A stretch of 64,000 nt of DNA, from the NCBI RefSeq assembly GCF_000003195.3, contig NC_012878.2, positions 9,660,386-9,724,385 on the forward strand. The letters run 5' to 3'. The notes below the pieces were generated by a model. The model searched no databases. It saw only the letters and a program-made list of their open reading frames with translations, and was not told the DNA's origin. Position 1 is the first letter of the stretch. The number at the start of each line of letters is the position of its first letter. This DNA comes from Sorghum bicolor. Its lineage: Eukaryota; Streptophyta; Magnoliopsida; Poales; Poaceae. This document shows positions 32,605-44,598 of the stretch, one piece after another. The position numbers and the translations under genes are program-made.

Positions 32605-33705
32605 CTACATAGGATTAGAACTAGAAGGAGTCAATCTTCGATTGGTTTCCGGATCTGTCAAGAGAATTCTTGGTAATTCCTCTACTGTTCTTCATTTGTT
32701 CATCATTGTTCTTCAATATTATTGATACAACTTTGTTCTATTTCAATATATTGATTTTGACTTTGCTCTATTTGTTTATATTTGCAATTATATCGTTATT
32801 AGTTTATCATAGTTATATGCTTGGCTTAGTTAGATTGGAATTATATACATGTTTAGGATCGTATAGCATTTATCCATCGGTTCCATGGGTAAATGATAGA
32901 TATTGTGTAGGCATGGTGCCTATTGCCGTATTTATCTACGATTGTACCCTATATGCCGGATCGCGGGGTAGTTCATGGTGGTGACAGCTCCATTGATTCT
33001 TATATAGTGCCCCTCCCGTGTATAGGACAGGCAGAGCAACATTATTACAGGGGAGTGATTGCTATGTTTCTCATCTTCCTTTATAATATCACTATGCTTG
33101 GGCGTAGTCCTTTCTCACAATGATTGCCAAGTATAATTGCACTAACTATGATATGATAGACTTTATAGTTAAGAATAACTTAGGAAATATTCTTGTAGTT
33201 CATCCTAATCCCATGCTAATAACTTGCTAGAATATCTGTTGAGGTGCTTATCATTATTATATGTGGCTAGTAATGTTGATCAGATTAGTTATCTTTGTCA
33301 CCATTCATACTTTATCTATATTTTATGTGACATTTATCCCTGTATGCAAGAGATAGATGAATGCTCTCTATTACACATGCAATGATAGATACTCAGTTCC
33401 ATATTTCATTCCATAATCAACACTGATGTTAGTAATCCCTTCCAACTGGTAAAAATATAAATAACGATACTTGGAATACTTCCCGGTTAAAATGCTACAC
33501 TGGTATTAATCTGTGCACTTGCAGATCTCATTTATTATTTATTCAGAAGAGCAATTGCATATTTCAATACCGCGTCTCTCATGTCATGCTGGGGATGACA
33601 ACTTGGCTTAAGTGACATGAGGGATAGGTTTCACATTTTTTGGCGCCGTTATCAAAAATAGAAAACTAACTCTACTTTTGGTAATGACGTTAAGAATGCC
33701 CAACA
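32605..33705 (+). repeat. Element D 3' LTR, second part
   Basis: Continues element D's LTR after E. It holds the conserved block (32965-33038) and the hairpin motif ATCTGTGCACTTGCAGAT (33509-33526), and ends GAATGCCCAACA. Confidence 0.9.
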
Positions 33706-33710
33706 GCCGT

Positions 33711-33931
33711 GCCCTTAATTTTTAGACATGAACATATTTGTTCAAAATCAGCTAAGTGGGAGTAGGGATTTTCGCTAGAATTACGAGAAAAAATATGTTC
33801 TTGAACTAATTTGATTAGTCCCGGGCGTAGCTCATAGCCAGATGATGTGATAGGTTTAGAAGATTGCTTTGGCTAGAGGTATGATCCCGATGGTGCTCCA
33901 TATTGATATAAAAGTTGAGATTCAATTTCCA
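33711..33931 (-). pseudogene. gag: Element A gag, N-terminal part
   Basis: Minus-strand start at 33931 (M-E-I-E-S-Q-L). The translation includes Y-E-L-R-P-G-L-I-K-L-V-Q, the N-terminal gag motif seen as F-E-L-K-P-x-L-I in D, E and F, then the E-N-P-Y-S-H-L motif. One in-frame TAG occurs near 33876. Element D interrupts the frame at 33705; the rest lies at 17057-16446. Confidence 0.8.
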
Positions 33932-34015
33932 TTATGTATTTTATATATATTTATATTTTTTCATGAAAGGATAACTATAGACTAAGATAGACTATGCCAA
34001 AAATCAGCAAACCGG

Positions 34016-34033
34016 TCCCCAACAACGGTGCCA
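34016..34033 (-). other. Element A primer binding site
   Basis: Minus strand TGGCACCGTTGTTGGGGA, three changes from the canonical tRNA-Asp site and all of the transition type. It lies 8 bases inside the 5' LTR. Confidence 0.8.
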
Positions 34034-34041
34034 GAAATGCT

Positions 34042-34986
34042 TGTTGGTATAAATTAACTCCACCCTAATAATGATTATAATCAGATTATCCGCAAGCGCA
34101 CAGATATATATTGATCAGCACTTCACCAAGATTAACCTAGTTTTAATATGGAACCCAAAGGAACAGTAGGTGATTTATGACTTAGCCTATAATTTCTTAA
34201 TCTAAGGGGGCACAAACAATCTAGAAACTATTGAGGATGAGGAAATACTAATATACTCTTGTTCCAATAACTGGTAAACTTTGTATAGTATCGTCTTATC
34301 GGGCAAGTAACCCAAATAGGGGGAGAATCAGAGTAACCCCCTACCAGGCACCTATAAGCCTATCAATCCTATCAACGAGAAGTGGACTACAAAGGAATTA
34401 ACACAGCTATAAAGTCACCTACGCGAACTAACACTCTTCGGCTCATCAGGGGACATTCACAAGCAACCATAGCCCAGACACCACGTCTACGCTACGAATC
34501 ACTACTCCGACCTAGGAGCTACCCAAATCGTAGTACTCAATATAATATGAGTTGCAAACGAAAGAACGAATACAAACAAGTTGCTTACTTGAATCAGAAG
34601 GGTAAATACACAAAGTACCTCAGAACGCTGTTCCATGCGAGGGAGCCGAATCTCGAAGAATACAGCCACAAAGAAGCACCGACAGGCCGGGACTCCTCCA
34701 GAATCTCTACTCCTCTACTCTATCTCTCTCTAATCTCTATCTTGATTGCTAGCCTAGATCTAGTGGATCTCTATCTAATGCTCTGGCTCTTCAACTCTTG
34801 ATCTAGCCTCCTCCTGGGGAGTCTTGTCTTCTATTTATAGCCTGGTGGGGTGAAAGCGCGCCATTTGATCAAACCGACTTAACAAGCGGTCGAGATGGCT
34901 CCTTAGAGGCGTTGGAGGAAGCTTTCGGAAGGGGGGTGCCAACCCTAACCCTAGGGGCCCGGGCAGTGCTAGGGTGGGGCTGGCCG
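34042..34986 (-). repeat. Element A 5' LTR, inner part
   Basis: Aligned with 4010-4960. Contains the hairpin motif (34088-34105), the conserved block (34360-34433) and a minus-strand TATA box (34831-34840). Element B interrupts it after GGCCG at 34982-34986. Confidence 0.9.
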
Positions 34987-37900
34987 TGTAACAGAACCGC
35001 CTAAATTATAAGAGATTAAGCCTAATAGTGACCATTTGCACAATTGAACCATCAATCTTAAGCCCATATAATCCCGGTAGTCCGTTAAATCTCGAAGGAT
35101 TTTGAACCACAAATCATACATACAGCCAAGATCGTAATAAGTCCAGCGATCGTCGTCCACAGTTACATTCAGTTCACAACATTCAACGATTACATCGGAG
35201 TTCATCGAAGGTTATTACAAACCAAGTTCAAGAGTAGCGGAAGCATCGTAGTTTTAAAATAACACACACTTAGTCTGATACAGTGCCATGATTTGATCAT
35301 TCCCACAACAGCAAAAGAAGAGATAGAGTGACCATCGCCCTTGGTCTAGTCATCACCCATTGCTGGGTACAAGGAGTGAATGCAATACCCATAGTACATC
35401 TGACCATCTGCAAAACAACATGGGAATGGAACCCTAAGTACGAGAATGTACTCAGCTAGACTTACCCGTCATAAATCAAAGATAAAAGACTCTTCAAGGA
35501 TCATGAAGGCTGTATAGTGGGGTAGCTGAGACCTTTTTGCGTAAAAGAGTTACCCATCTAGAAGTATATTCTGATATCCTCCTTTCTTTTATTTAGCTCA
35601 AGTTAAGTATTATCATTACCTATCATCTAGATTTGCACCTGTACTATTGCAAACAAGTGTTGTGATATGATAGTACCTCATCATAGGATTCACAATTCAT
35701 TACTTATCGTAACCTAAGTGTTTCATAGTCCTTACTATGAGGACAGGGCTCATCTCAAGTGCTCACTATCTAGGAGCGATGGCGATTCGAATCGATTTCT
35801 AACCAGCTGGTGAGTTTATTCCCCACACAAACCACACTCACTAATCAAGTGAGCTACAGGTCACCATGTTACACTATCCAGGACCAATTCGCGAGTTCGA
35901 CAGGCACCGCCCGTACCCGAGGACCGTTCCGGTGACTGAGGTATCCAAGGTATACTAAGGTTGCGCGCCGCGCCCTCGTCGTTCTCCTCAACCATCACCA
36001 ATACAGCGCGTACATCGGGCCGATTCTCGGCATGGATAGTGTTCAGGCTTCGCGGCCAAAATGACTTATCCTTCCAGCTAAGTGTGGGGCATACGTTCAA
36101 CATGACAAGAGGGCCGTCAACGATCGGTCCTTAATCAACATAGGCAGGGGCACTATGGTCAACACCCCCATAAGACCCTGCCCGGTCTCACTTTTCTTTC
36201 CCACACTTGGTTACTTTTCAACATAGCATTGACAACTAACATACAGGTATCCACCTATATCTCGCAGGTGACAGGAACTGCGCTAAGCAAGCTAAGCATA
36301 GACTCCGAGCCTATCTACATAGGACAAGGTAAATAAACAGGTGGTAATATCAAGGAGTAAATATGCATCAACGGTATCAATCAACTCCTACCACTTAAAT
36401 GCAGCATAGTAAGAAAAATCATGTTATAACAATTAAGTTAGCGAGAATAGGGAGACTTAGAATGCTTCGGGGCTTGCCTCTCTCGAAAGTGCTAGGCCTG
36501 AGGTCCGGGCACTCCTGCAGGTCTTCTTCCGGCTCTGGTCCTTGTGGAAGTTCCTGCTCCTGGGTCTCCTCCTGCTCCTCGGATCCCACCTCGTTCTCCT
36601 ACGAGCCTATATGATGCATGTGTGCTTATGAGTGGAGTGCAAGATGCCCGAGGTGCAATGCTTATGCAAGTTAATACAAGATGGTCATGACATGGTGCAT
36701 AGATGAAACAAGAAACTATTTTCTACAAGGTAGTCAACATCCTCCAAGGACATGTAACCCAAAGCAAAGCATCTATTGCATTCTCTTCTACAAGTTATTA
36801 GTAACCAGCAAGCTATCATGGTGCTTCAAAGATACACCAAACATCATTTATTTTATTTATCTCATGCACAACAAGGTTTTATTTATTAACTATCCTTAGG
36901 CCTACAACAATAGCATATACCTCTGATCATCAATAAATTCCACAAAAAATACAGTAGATAACTGGTTATTTATAAAGTCTACCACAAATCTTTCATAATA
37001 TTTAGACAGTTAATTTGGCCTAAACAAATATCACAAGTTCACTCAATATAATTAAGTGTAAATACCCTACTGGTGTTAAAGTGTCAAACAATAGAACTCA
37101 TATTTTTATAAATTACTTACTAACATAAGAAATGTCCACAAAAATTTTTAGATTATTTTCCTGATCAAATTATTTATTAAAAATCATAAACCACGGCATG
37201 CAAACAATTAAATCATCATAAATTAATTCCTACAGCAAATATTGTGTTACATATTTTTTCCAGAGACTAAACATCTATGCAAAGCTAACAAAACAAGAAT
37301 TACATTTTTCTGAGTTGTATTCTATTTACTATGTATTTTCTAAATATCAGCAAAAACATGGAATAATTATATTTACACAGAAAAGTTACGTAAACATGAC
37401 ATGCAAGTACACCAAGTTGTAGATCTGGATTTATAGAACACACCAAACTTTATTTGACCATTTTTGGAGCTGTAGAACTCATGTTATGAAATAAATATGA
37501 TTTAAATGAAAACGCTAGATCTACCTAGATCCACACCCAGCCCGACCCCGTGCGGCTGACAGTGGGGCCCCGACCCCACCGCCCAGTGTAACAGGGAGGA
37601 GGGGCACCTCCGGCGAGTGAATCTCACCGGCGGTAAGGTCCCCGACCACGGAGCACCAGCATGCTCCCTGCAACGAGGCGCACCCGATGGTGCCCTCGGC
37701 TTGGCTGGAAAACAGCCAGCACACCCCTGCCGACGTGCATGGCGGCACGGCGGTGCTGCTCGCCGTGGCCAGGCCACTCCAGAGGGGTAGAGCGCTCACG
37801 TAGCACCGCCGGAGCTTGCTCACGACGTCCCGAACCCAATGCGCTCAAGAACAGGCGAAACAAGGCAAGAGAGGGAGGGTTTCAGCGTGGCGGAGCACTC

Positions 37901-38774
37901 CGACAAGGTCGGGCGAAGTCCGGCGAGCGATTGCGGTTTCACGGATGGCTTTCACCTCGGTCGAGCGTGCGCAGAGGCTTACCGCGGCGAAGGCGAGCAC
38001 GGTGGCGGCTTTGGCGCAGAGAATGTCCCGCGGAAATGGCCGGCGGCAAGCGGCGGAGCTTCGGCCAGCAATGGCGCTGCGGCGGAACAGAATGGGAGCG
38101 GCTGCGGGCGAAGGAGAGAGGCGACAGAGGGAAATGGGGGTGCCTGGGGGAGTGGAGCGGCGTCCCGACCGGGTCATGCCGGTCGGAGCCGGGCGACCGC
38201 GGCCACGTTGCCGACGTACGGCCGCCACATGGCCGGTGCCGGGTGGAGAAGGTCGGGCGCGTCCACCTGCCCCCTTTTCTCTTTTTTTTTGAATTCCTTT
38301 TTCCCAAAAATTTTAAATGCCATTTTTGAATCCCTTGCAGACTTTTTCAGGAGTTGGGGTAAAAAGAAGGATTGCTCCCCATAAAATACTCTACCACTTT
38401 GCTTTAAGGTGCAAATCGAAATTCCCAACAGGATTTGAATTACAGATTAAAACTAGTGTTACGTTTTTAAATGAACTCATTTAGGGAACTTTTGTATAAA
38501 ATTCATTTCTCAAATTCTTGAGCTCCAAAAATTTCACAAAAATATTCTTAATTCTTCTAAAACATATTTCAACTTATTTTGGTCATTACAAGCAATTTTA
38601 AAGCAAGCACACAAATTTTATCATATTTAATCCATTTAAATTAAGCACATGAAATCACAATTTAAATGCTACTATATATGCTTGTGTGATGCTATGCTCA
38701 TGCTATGCTTGACGAAATATGCTTATGAGTGAGTTTATGAGACTAAGTGCATGCTTAACACCTAGGGTGTTACA
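34987..38774 (-). repeat. Element B 3' LTR
   Basis: A 3788-bp LTR running TGTAACAGAACC to GGGTGTTACA on the plus strand. A GC-rich core (about 37530-38280) makes long chance frames on both strands. It is 122 bp shorter than the 5' LTR, which has extra bases near 47960 and 48755-48825. Confidence 0.92.
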
Positions 38775-39242
38775 ACCGTTCTCCCAGGGAAATCTCGTCC
38801 CGAGATTTTGGGTTACTAACCATTTCTTATGAAATTTTGGATAAACTGTTTTTAGGTAATCCTCTATTTCCCAGGTGGCATCTCTATCATCGTGATGACT
38901 CCACACCACCTTGTAGGTTTTAACAACTCTATTCCTGGTTACCCTCTCCTTGGTATCCACGATACCCACTGGTTGCTCTTTATATTCCAAATCTGCTTTT
39001 AACTTGATCCCCCGAGGTTCAATCCTCTATTCAGGTACCTTCAAATGCTTTTTTAGCTGGGATACATGAAAAACTGGAAAGATCGAGCTTAACTCTTCAG
39101 GCAACTGAATCTTGTAGACCATAGGGCCCTTTCGTTCTATTATATGATACGTTCCCACATACCTAGGTGTAAGCTTACTTCGAACTCGGAAGCGCTGAAC
39201 TTTCATCATCGGTGTAACCTTAAGGTAAACATAGTCACCCAC
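38703..39242 (-). pseudogene. pol: Element B integrase C-terminus and chromodomain
   Basis: The frame 39242-39027 holds G-D-Y-V-Y-L-K-V-T-P and F-H-V-S-Q-L-K, the GPY/F-like module at the integrase end. 38990-38703 holds the chromodomain: Y-K-V-V-W-S-H-H then A-T-W-E and a C-terminal helix. The first aromatic cage position is not evident, as in other plant chromovirus chromodomains. The frame runs past the LTR edge at 38774. In chromoviruses this domain directs integration to H3K9-methylated chromatin. Confidence 0.85.
38775..38790 (-). other. Element B polypurine tract region
   Basis: Minus strand CCTGGGAGAACGGT before the LTR, preceded by GGGACGAGATTT, a sequence typical of the end of plant chromovirus interiors. 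Confidence 0.65.
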
Positions 39243-39293
39243 ATTGAACTCAAGTGGCCTTCTTCTCTTATCGGCATAGCTTTTCTGGCGTGA

Positions 39294-40329
39294 CTATGCG
39301 GCTCTCATGTGTTGTTGTATGATTTGCACTTTCTTCTCAGCATCGTTCACGAAGTCGATACCATAGTATCTCCTTTCACCAGGTTCGACCCAGTTTAACG
39401 GTGTCCTGCACTTCCGACTATACAACGCTTCAAACGGAGTCATCTTGATACTCTCTTGATAGCTATTGTTGTAAGAGAATTCAGCCAAAGGTAACCATGA
39501 TTCCCAAAATCCCCTTGAAGATAGCACACAAGCTCTCAGCATATCTTCAAGCACTTGATTGAGTCTTTCTATTTGGTCTAAGGTTTGAGGAAGATACGCG
39601 GTGCTTCTCACCAGACTGGTCCCCAAACTCTTGTGCATTCGCTCCCAAAAGTGAGCGGTGAACTGCGGTCCTCTATCTGATAATGTGGTATTGGGAATAC
39701 CATGCAACTTGACAATCTCCGCCATGTATATATCAGCATACTCAAGAGGTCAGTAACGAGTCTTAACTGGGATGAAATGAGCTGACTTTGTCAACCGATC
39801 TACGATTACCCAAATCGAGTCTTTCCCTTTTCGCGTAGTTGGCAGTCCTGTGATGTCCATACTGACCTCTTCCCACTTCCATTCTGGAAGTGACAACGGT
39901 TGCAGCAACCCTGCAGGTTTCATGTGTATCGCTTTAACTCGGCAACACGTGTCACATCGGGCCACATATGCTGCTATCTCTTTCTTCATTTTGGTCCACC
40001 AAAAGTGAGACTTCATATCTTGATACATTTTGCTACTCCCAGGATGGATGGAAAGCTTTGAAAGATGTGCCTCATCCATGATTCGATTCTTTAGCTCTCG
40101 ATTCTTCGGAACTACCAACCGATGCTGAAACCAAAGTACACCTTTCTCGTCTACTCGAAATTGAGTCTTAGGGTCATCCTTGATCTTTTCTTTGATATGA
40201 GAAATGCCCTTGTCTATTTTGTGACCTTCGGTGACTTGACTCTCAAGTGAACAACCGAGCTGTATGTGACACAGAACCTCGGGATGCATGAGATTAAAAC
40301 CATCTTCAAACAAAGGCTGGACCACTTGA
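39294..40329 (-). pseudogene. pol: Element B integrase core
   Basis: The zinc-binding part shows H-L-S-K-L-S-I-H-P-G-S then C-D-T-C. The catalytic core has M-D-I-T-G-L-P, in which the first catalytic Asp is present, then D-R-G-P-Q-F-T (second Asp) and E-R-L-N-Q-V-L-E-D-M-L with the Glu. A stop and frame change near 39730 divide it. The K-M-T-P-F-E-A-L-Y motif is present. It would insert element DNA into the host genome if intact. Confidence 0.88.
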
Positions 40330-41912
40330 TAATGTGGTTTATGACTTAAAGCATCTGCTACCACGTTAGCCTTGCCTGGGTGGTAATGGACCTCAAGATC
40401 ATAGTCCTTGATCAACTCTAACCATCTTCGCTGCCTCATATTCAACTCAGATTGAGTGAAGATGTACTTTAGGCTTTTATGATCCGTATAAATATGACAC
40501 TTATTCCCAAGCAGATAATGCCTCCAGATCTTTAGAGCGTGCACCATGGCTGCTAGTTCAAGGTCATGAGTTGGATAGTTGACTTCATGTTTTCTCAACT
40601 TTTGTGAAGCATAAGCTATAACTCTGCCCTCTTGCATCAGCACACATCCCAAACCACTTTTCGATGCGTCGCAAAACACATCAAAAGGCTTCTCGATGTT
40701 AGGTTGTGCTAGAACAAGAGCAACGGTCAGTAGCTTTCGTAAGGTGTGGAAGGCTACTTCACACCCCTCTATCTAGGCAAACTTATGATCCTTTTGTAGC
40801 AAACTGGTCATTGGCTTAGCAATCTTGGAGAAGTTGGGAATGAAATGACAATAATACCCAGCTAAACCAAGAAAGCTTCAAACTTCCGAGATAGAAGTTG
40901 GTGCCTTCCAGTCCATAACTTCTTGTACCTTTAATGGATCCACAGCGATCCCTTCTTCTGATAGAATGTGCCCCAGGAATGGAACCTTCTTAAGCCAGAA
41001 TTCACACTTGCTGAACTTCGCATATAACTGTTATTCTCGCAGTCGTGTCAGCACGACCCTTAGATGCTCAGCATGATCTTACTCATTCTCTGAATAGACC
41101 AGAATGTCATCGATGAACACCACAACAAACTTTTCTAACTTTGGCATAAAAACTGAGTTCATCAGGGACATAAAGTATGCAGGAGCATTTGTCAATCCGA
41201 AGGACATGACAAGATACTCATACAACGCATATCTGGTAGAAAAAGCAGTCTTTGGTATATCCTACGGGCGAATCTTGATTTGGTGATACCTAGTCCTCAA
41301 ATCTATCTTGGAGAACACTTTTGCTTTTGACAACTGATCAAACAGGATATCAATTCGTGGCAAAGGATACTTATTCTTGATCGTCACCGCATTGAGTGGA
41401 CGGTAGTCCACACACATGCGCAAGGATTGATCCTTCTTTTTCACAAACAACGCCGGACAACCCCATTCCGACGAACTCGGTCGGATGAAACCTTTGTCCA
41501 GCAACTCCTTCAACTGGGTTTTTAGTTCAACGAGCTCGTTAGGTGGCATCCGGTACGGCCTTCTAGAGATTGGTGTTGTACCTGGTATCAACTCTATAGC
41601 AAACTCTACTTCTCTATCCAATGGAAGTCCTGGCAACTCTTCTGGAAAAACATCAGGAAACTCACAGACCACTGGTATGTGCTCTAGCGGAACCACTTTC
41701 ATGGCACACAAAAGACTGGCAAAGTCAAATCGCCGGGGTAATCTGACCTCAGGCATGCCCTCCCCTTTTGGATCCTTAAGGGAGAGAGTTCTTTGCCCTG
41801 CATCTATGACTACACCCCAGTCTGTCATCTTATTCAGCCTGATGATAACGTCCAAAACTAACCCTGGCTTGACCACAAGATTTACGCGAAACCTTCGGCC
41901 ACTGATATCCAA
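40330..41912 (-). pseudogene. pol: Element B reverse transcriptase and RNase H
   Basis: RT palm: D-Y-R-P-L-N at about 41400, then F-S-K-I-D-L-R, F-G-L-T-N-A-P near 41190, and F-I-D-D with the catalytic Asp pair near 41110. RNase H (40679 onward) has C-D-A-S, L-E-L-A, Y-T-D-H-K-S and V-A-D-A-L-S. Stops occur at about 41260, 41080, 41030, 40880 and 40775, so the region is inactive. The region before 41600 resembles the protease-RT linker with [11 protein letters not shown]. Confidence 0.9.
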
Positions 41913-41939
41913 GGTAGCCCTTGTTACTACTTTGTTGGT

Positions 41940-42192
41940 TCACACATCAGCCTTAGCTGAACTGATGCGATAACCACAACCTAACTCGGTAACTGGTTGA
42001 TCATGCTTTTGTGCAAATGCTTGGCTCATAAATGAATGCAATGATCCAGAATCAAACAAAACAACTGCAAGATGTCGGTTGATAGGGAACATACCAGCTA
42101 TTACCGGTTCTCCTTCCGGGATATCCTCTATCGAGGTGTGGTGCACAAGAGCTGGGTAGGTCATCTGCTGCTTCTTGGGGTAGGGACATTCC
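41940..42192 (-). pseudogene. pol: Element B protease
   Basis: Contains V-L-F-D-S-G-S-L-H-S-F at about 42060, the retropepsin active site of Ty3/gypsy elements (usually D-S-G-A-S-H-S-F). A frame change near 41935 separates it from RT. Confidence 0.82.
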
Positions 42193-43215
42193 ATAGCAAA
42201 GTGTCCCATCTTGTGGCAATTGTAGAATGGTCCCTTGGTCATGGCGTTAGCAGCCGGTGCCGCAGCTTGATTTGCCCTTGGCTTGGCTGGAGTCACTGCT
42301 ACCTTGTACGGCTTCTGCAGCGTTGGATGTCCTGGATTCCTTTTCTGCGGGGGTCAGAACTTGACGTCCTATCACTGGTGCCCTGGACTGAGATGATCCG
42401 GCTTCAAAAGCCCTCTTGCGTGAATTGGATGCACTATAGTTGTTGTTATTATTCTCTTGAGTCAGACAGTAGGCATTGAAAGTAGCCCGGGTCCCTGTGC
42501 CCATAGTCTTCAGCATCTTTGGGCTCAAACCTCTCTGGAAACTAGCAATCTTCTTAGCATCTGTGTTCACAAACTCTAGAGAGTAGCGAGCAAGATTGTT
42601 GAAAGTGTGCAAATACTCTTTCACAGACTTGGTTCCCTCAGACAGCTTCATGAATTCTCCAACCTTCATTTCCACCACACTCGGAGGAATATAAATTCCC
42701 TGGAAGGCGGTGGTGAAGCAGTTCCAGGTGATCGGGGTCCCTTCTTGATAAGTGGTGCGATGATGGGACTACCATATCCTAGTAGGTCCCTGCAACTGAT
42801 GCGCTGCATACTCTGCCTTGAGCTCTTCGGTCATTTGAAGGAGACGGAACTTCTGCTCCATGGTGTTAATCCATTCATCTGCCTCAAGCGGTTCCAGGGC
42901 CTCTTTAAAGACCGGTGGTTTGGTATCCATGAAGTCCTTGAAAGAGCTATACTGATTCACTTCGCGGCCGCCTTGGTTATCCCCACAGCGGGTGTTGTCA
43001 GCGATATTGCGTTAGACAGCTTCCATGTTTCGCTGCATCTATTCCATGTTTTGTTGGCTCCCCAAAAACTACGCGAAAAACACGTCCGCAGTGTATGGAG
43101 GGGGTGGTGGTGGTGGCGGTGTTGGTGCTCTTTCCTCATTTCTACGAGCCCCACCTCCGGAGGAACCTTCTCCAACACCGGGGTTGCTGTTACCCCCACC
43201 ACGTGTTTGCACCAT
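42193..43215 (-). pseudogene. gag: Element B gag
   Basis: The start at 43215 (M-V-Q-T-R-G-G) lies directly after CAG. A poly-proline stretch from GGT repeats (43088-43120) is followed by D-T-K-P-P-V-F, P-L-E-A-D-E-W, and the M-K-V-G-E-F-M-K-L motif. In the zinc knuckle (about 42190-42235) the first Cys position is Phe (TTC for TGC) while the second Cys, His and last Cys remain. Stops near 43070, 43010 and 42770 and a frame change near 42280 disable it. Confidence 0.85.
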
Positions 43216-43554
43216 CTGCATGCGTCAACGATAAGCAGCCATTAGGAGTTGTGATCAACCGTTAGATATATGCAAAATCATGCCATACCGAATTTACCGA
43301 TGAGAATAAATCCTTACAATAAACAGAGGCACAATAATTCATCATCCACACACAACATCGCTAACTGATTACTTAACATTTAGTCAACAAGGTTTGCATA
43401 CATCCACGATTGCCAGCATACATACACTGGACTTTTAGCATCAACACAACTTCAACACATAAAGTCTTACACATCCAAGATCTAACTGATTACAAACACA
43501 GGTTATGCAACAACAACAGCAAAAGAAGAAGGACTAGCTCTAGAGCCCTAGCAT

Positions 43555-44598
43555 CTACTCACTATGGTCGCTGTCCATGCTGGAACCTTCCTCGTCCTCA
43601 TCTCCACTCACGGCTGCCACCATCTCTGGGTCCTCATCCATCTCATTCTCAGAGTCTAACTCAGCTGCTTCAGGTAGGTGGTGAGGGTGGAGTTGGTTAT
43701 GCAGCTGATGGATCTCCTCATGCAGGTTCTCATTATACTCCTCAACATTAGCTAGCTGCTGCTCAAGCTCTAGCTGTCGAGCCCTCAGGGTGTCCTCCTC
43801 ATGCCAGGCTTCATTCCTCTGACCAAGCACATGAACTAGCATGCGCTCGCAGTTCCTGTGAGCTGTGGTCACCCTGTCCCTCTGCTCTCTCACTGCTAGC
43901 AGATCTTGACTCAGCACACTGTTCTACTGGACCGCCTGGTCCCTCTCCAGAGTCATGCAAGCCAACTCTGCCTGCAGCCTCTCAACCTCACTATCGAACT
44001 CACGCTGCAGCTGGCGCTTCTCGTCCTGAACTGTTAGAAGAGATCCAGACAAATGCCCCAAGCAGCGCTCTAGACCCCCATCGGTCTTCATCAAGGTAAA
44101 CATAGCACTCATAACTGTACTGTCACTGTGCTGATCCTCATCCACACTCCTCTCTAGAGCATTCACCTCGGACTGATCCCACACCGAAGTGTAGGGGTCA
44201 CCCCGGGGAAACACCCCAGCGAAGGTGTGGGCCAGCTCCTGCGGAAACCTCTCCATGATGTCCCTCAGAACCGCAAAAGCATCCCTGCTAGCACCCTGGA
44301 AAGGCATGCTGCCTCGGGACTCGTATACCCAACCACCCTAGGCGGGGTCACCTCCACTGGTAGGGATCACTGCCTCAATCCCCTCGAGGGTCCCGTCACC
44401 GAGCTGCTCTCTGTTCCAATAGTAGCGAGGTTCCCTTCCTTCAGGATACCCCATCGAGCTGAGCACCCTCCATAGCAAGGTAGGCATCCCAAACTCTTCT
44501 AGGAACTTACTCTTGTGATGCGAGCTCCTAGGTGCTAACTGGTGGCGAGGGGCCCGCCCACCGGTGGACTTGCGAGCGGTGAGCCTAGTGCGTGCCAT
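43555..44598 (-). pseudogene. Element B ORF0 with histone H3-tail-like N-terminus
   Basis: An extra ORF lies between the 5' LTR and gag. Residues 2-22 match the histone H3 tail at 17 of 21 positions (A-R-T-R-L-T-A-R-K-S-T-G-G...). H3 lysine 9 and serine 10 are kept; lysines 4, 14 and 18 are Arg, Arg and His. The rest is not histone: an aromatic segment, then a helix-rich middle and C-terminus (about 44060-43690) that looks like a coiled coil, then an acidic tail. In-frame TAG stops at 44338-44340 and at the 43921-43923 boundary split one reading frame of about 348 codons. Function unknown; element C has the homologous ORF. Confidence 0.8.

Larger units (their letters stand above)
17058..33705 (+). 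mobile_element. Element D: non-autonomous Athila-like LTR retrotransposon
   Basis: The 5' LTR is 17058-18587 and the 3' LTR is 22959-23414 plus 32605-33705 (split by E). The target duplication is GCCAT (17053-17057) against GCCGT (33706-33710), one mismatch. It lies in element A's gag. The interior of about 4.4 kb holds gag and two protease-like domains and then 1.6 kb of noncoding DNA up to the polypurine tract. RT, RNase H and integrase are absent. It is the same family as F. Confidence 0.92.

Noticed and set aside
37661..38384. Long GC-rich open frames (up to 222 codons) on both strands, repeated at 48331-48941
   Set aside because: They lie in the GC-rich core of element B's two LTRs, overlap in several frames and on both strands, and differ in frame between the two LTR copies. 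They look like composition-driven chance frames.
44536..44598. A genuine histone H3 gene fragment
   Set aside because: The match ends after about 21 residues, the frame continues into a non-histone protein, and the related ORF in element C has the same position with a diverged start, so it belongs to the retrotransposon.
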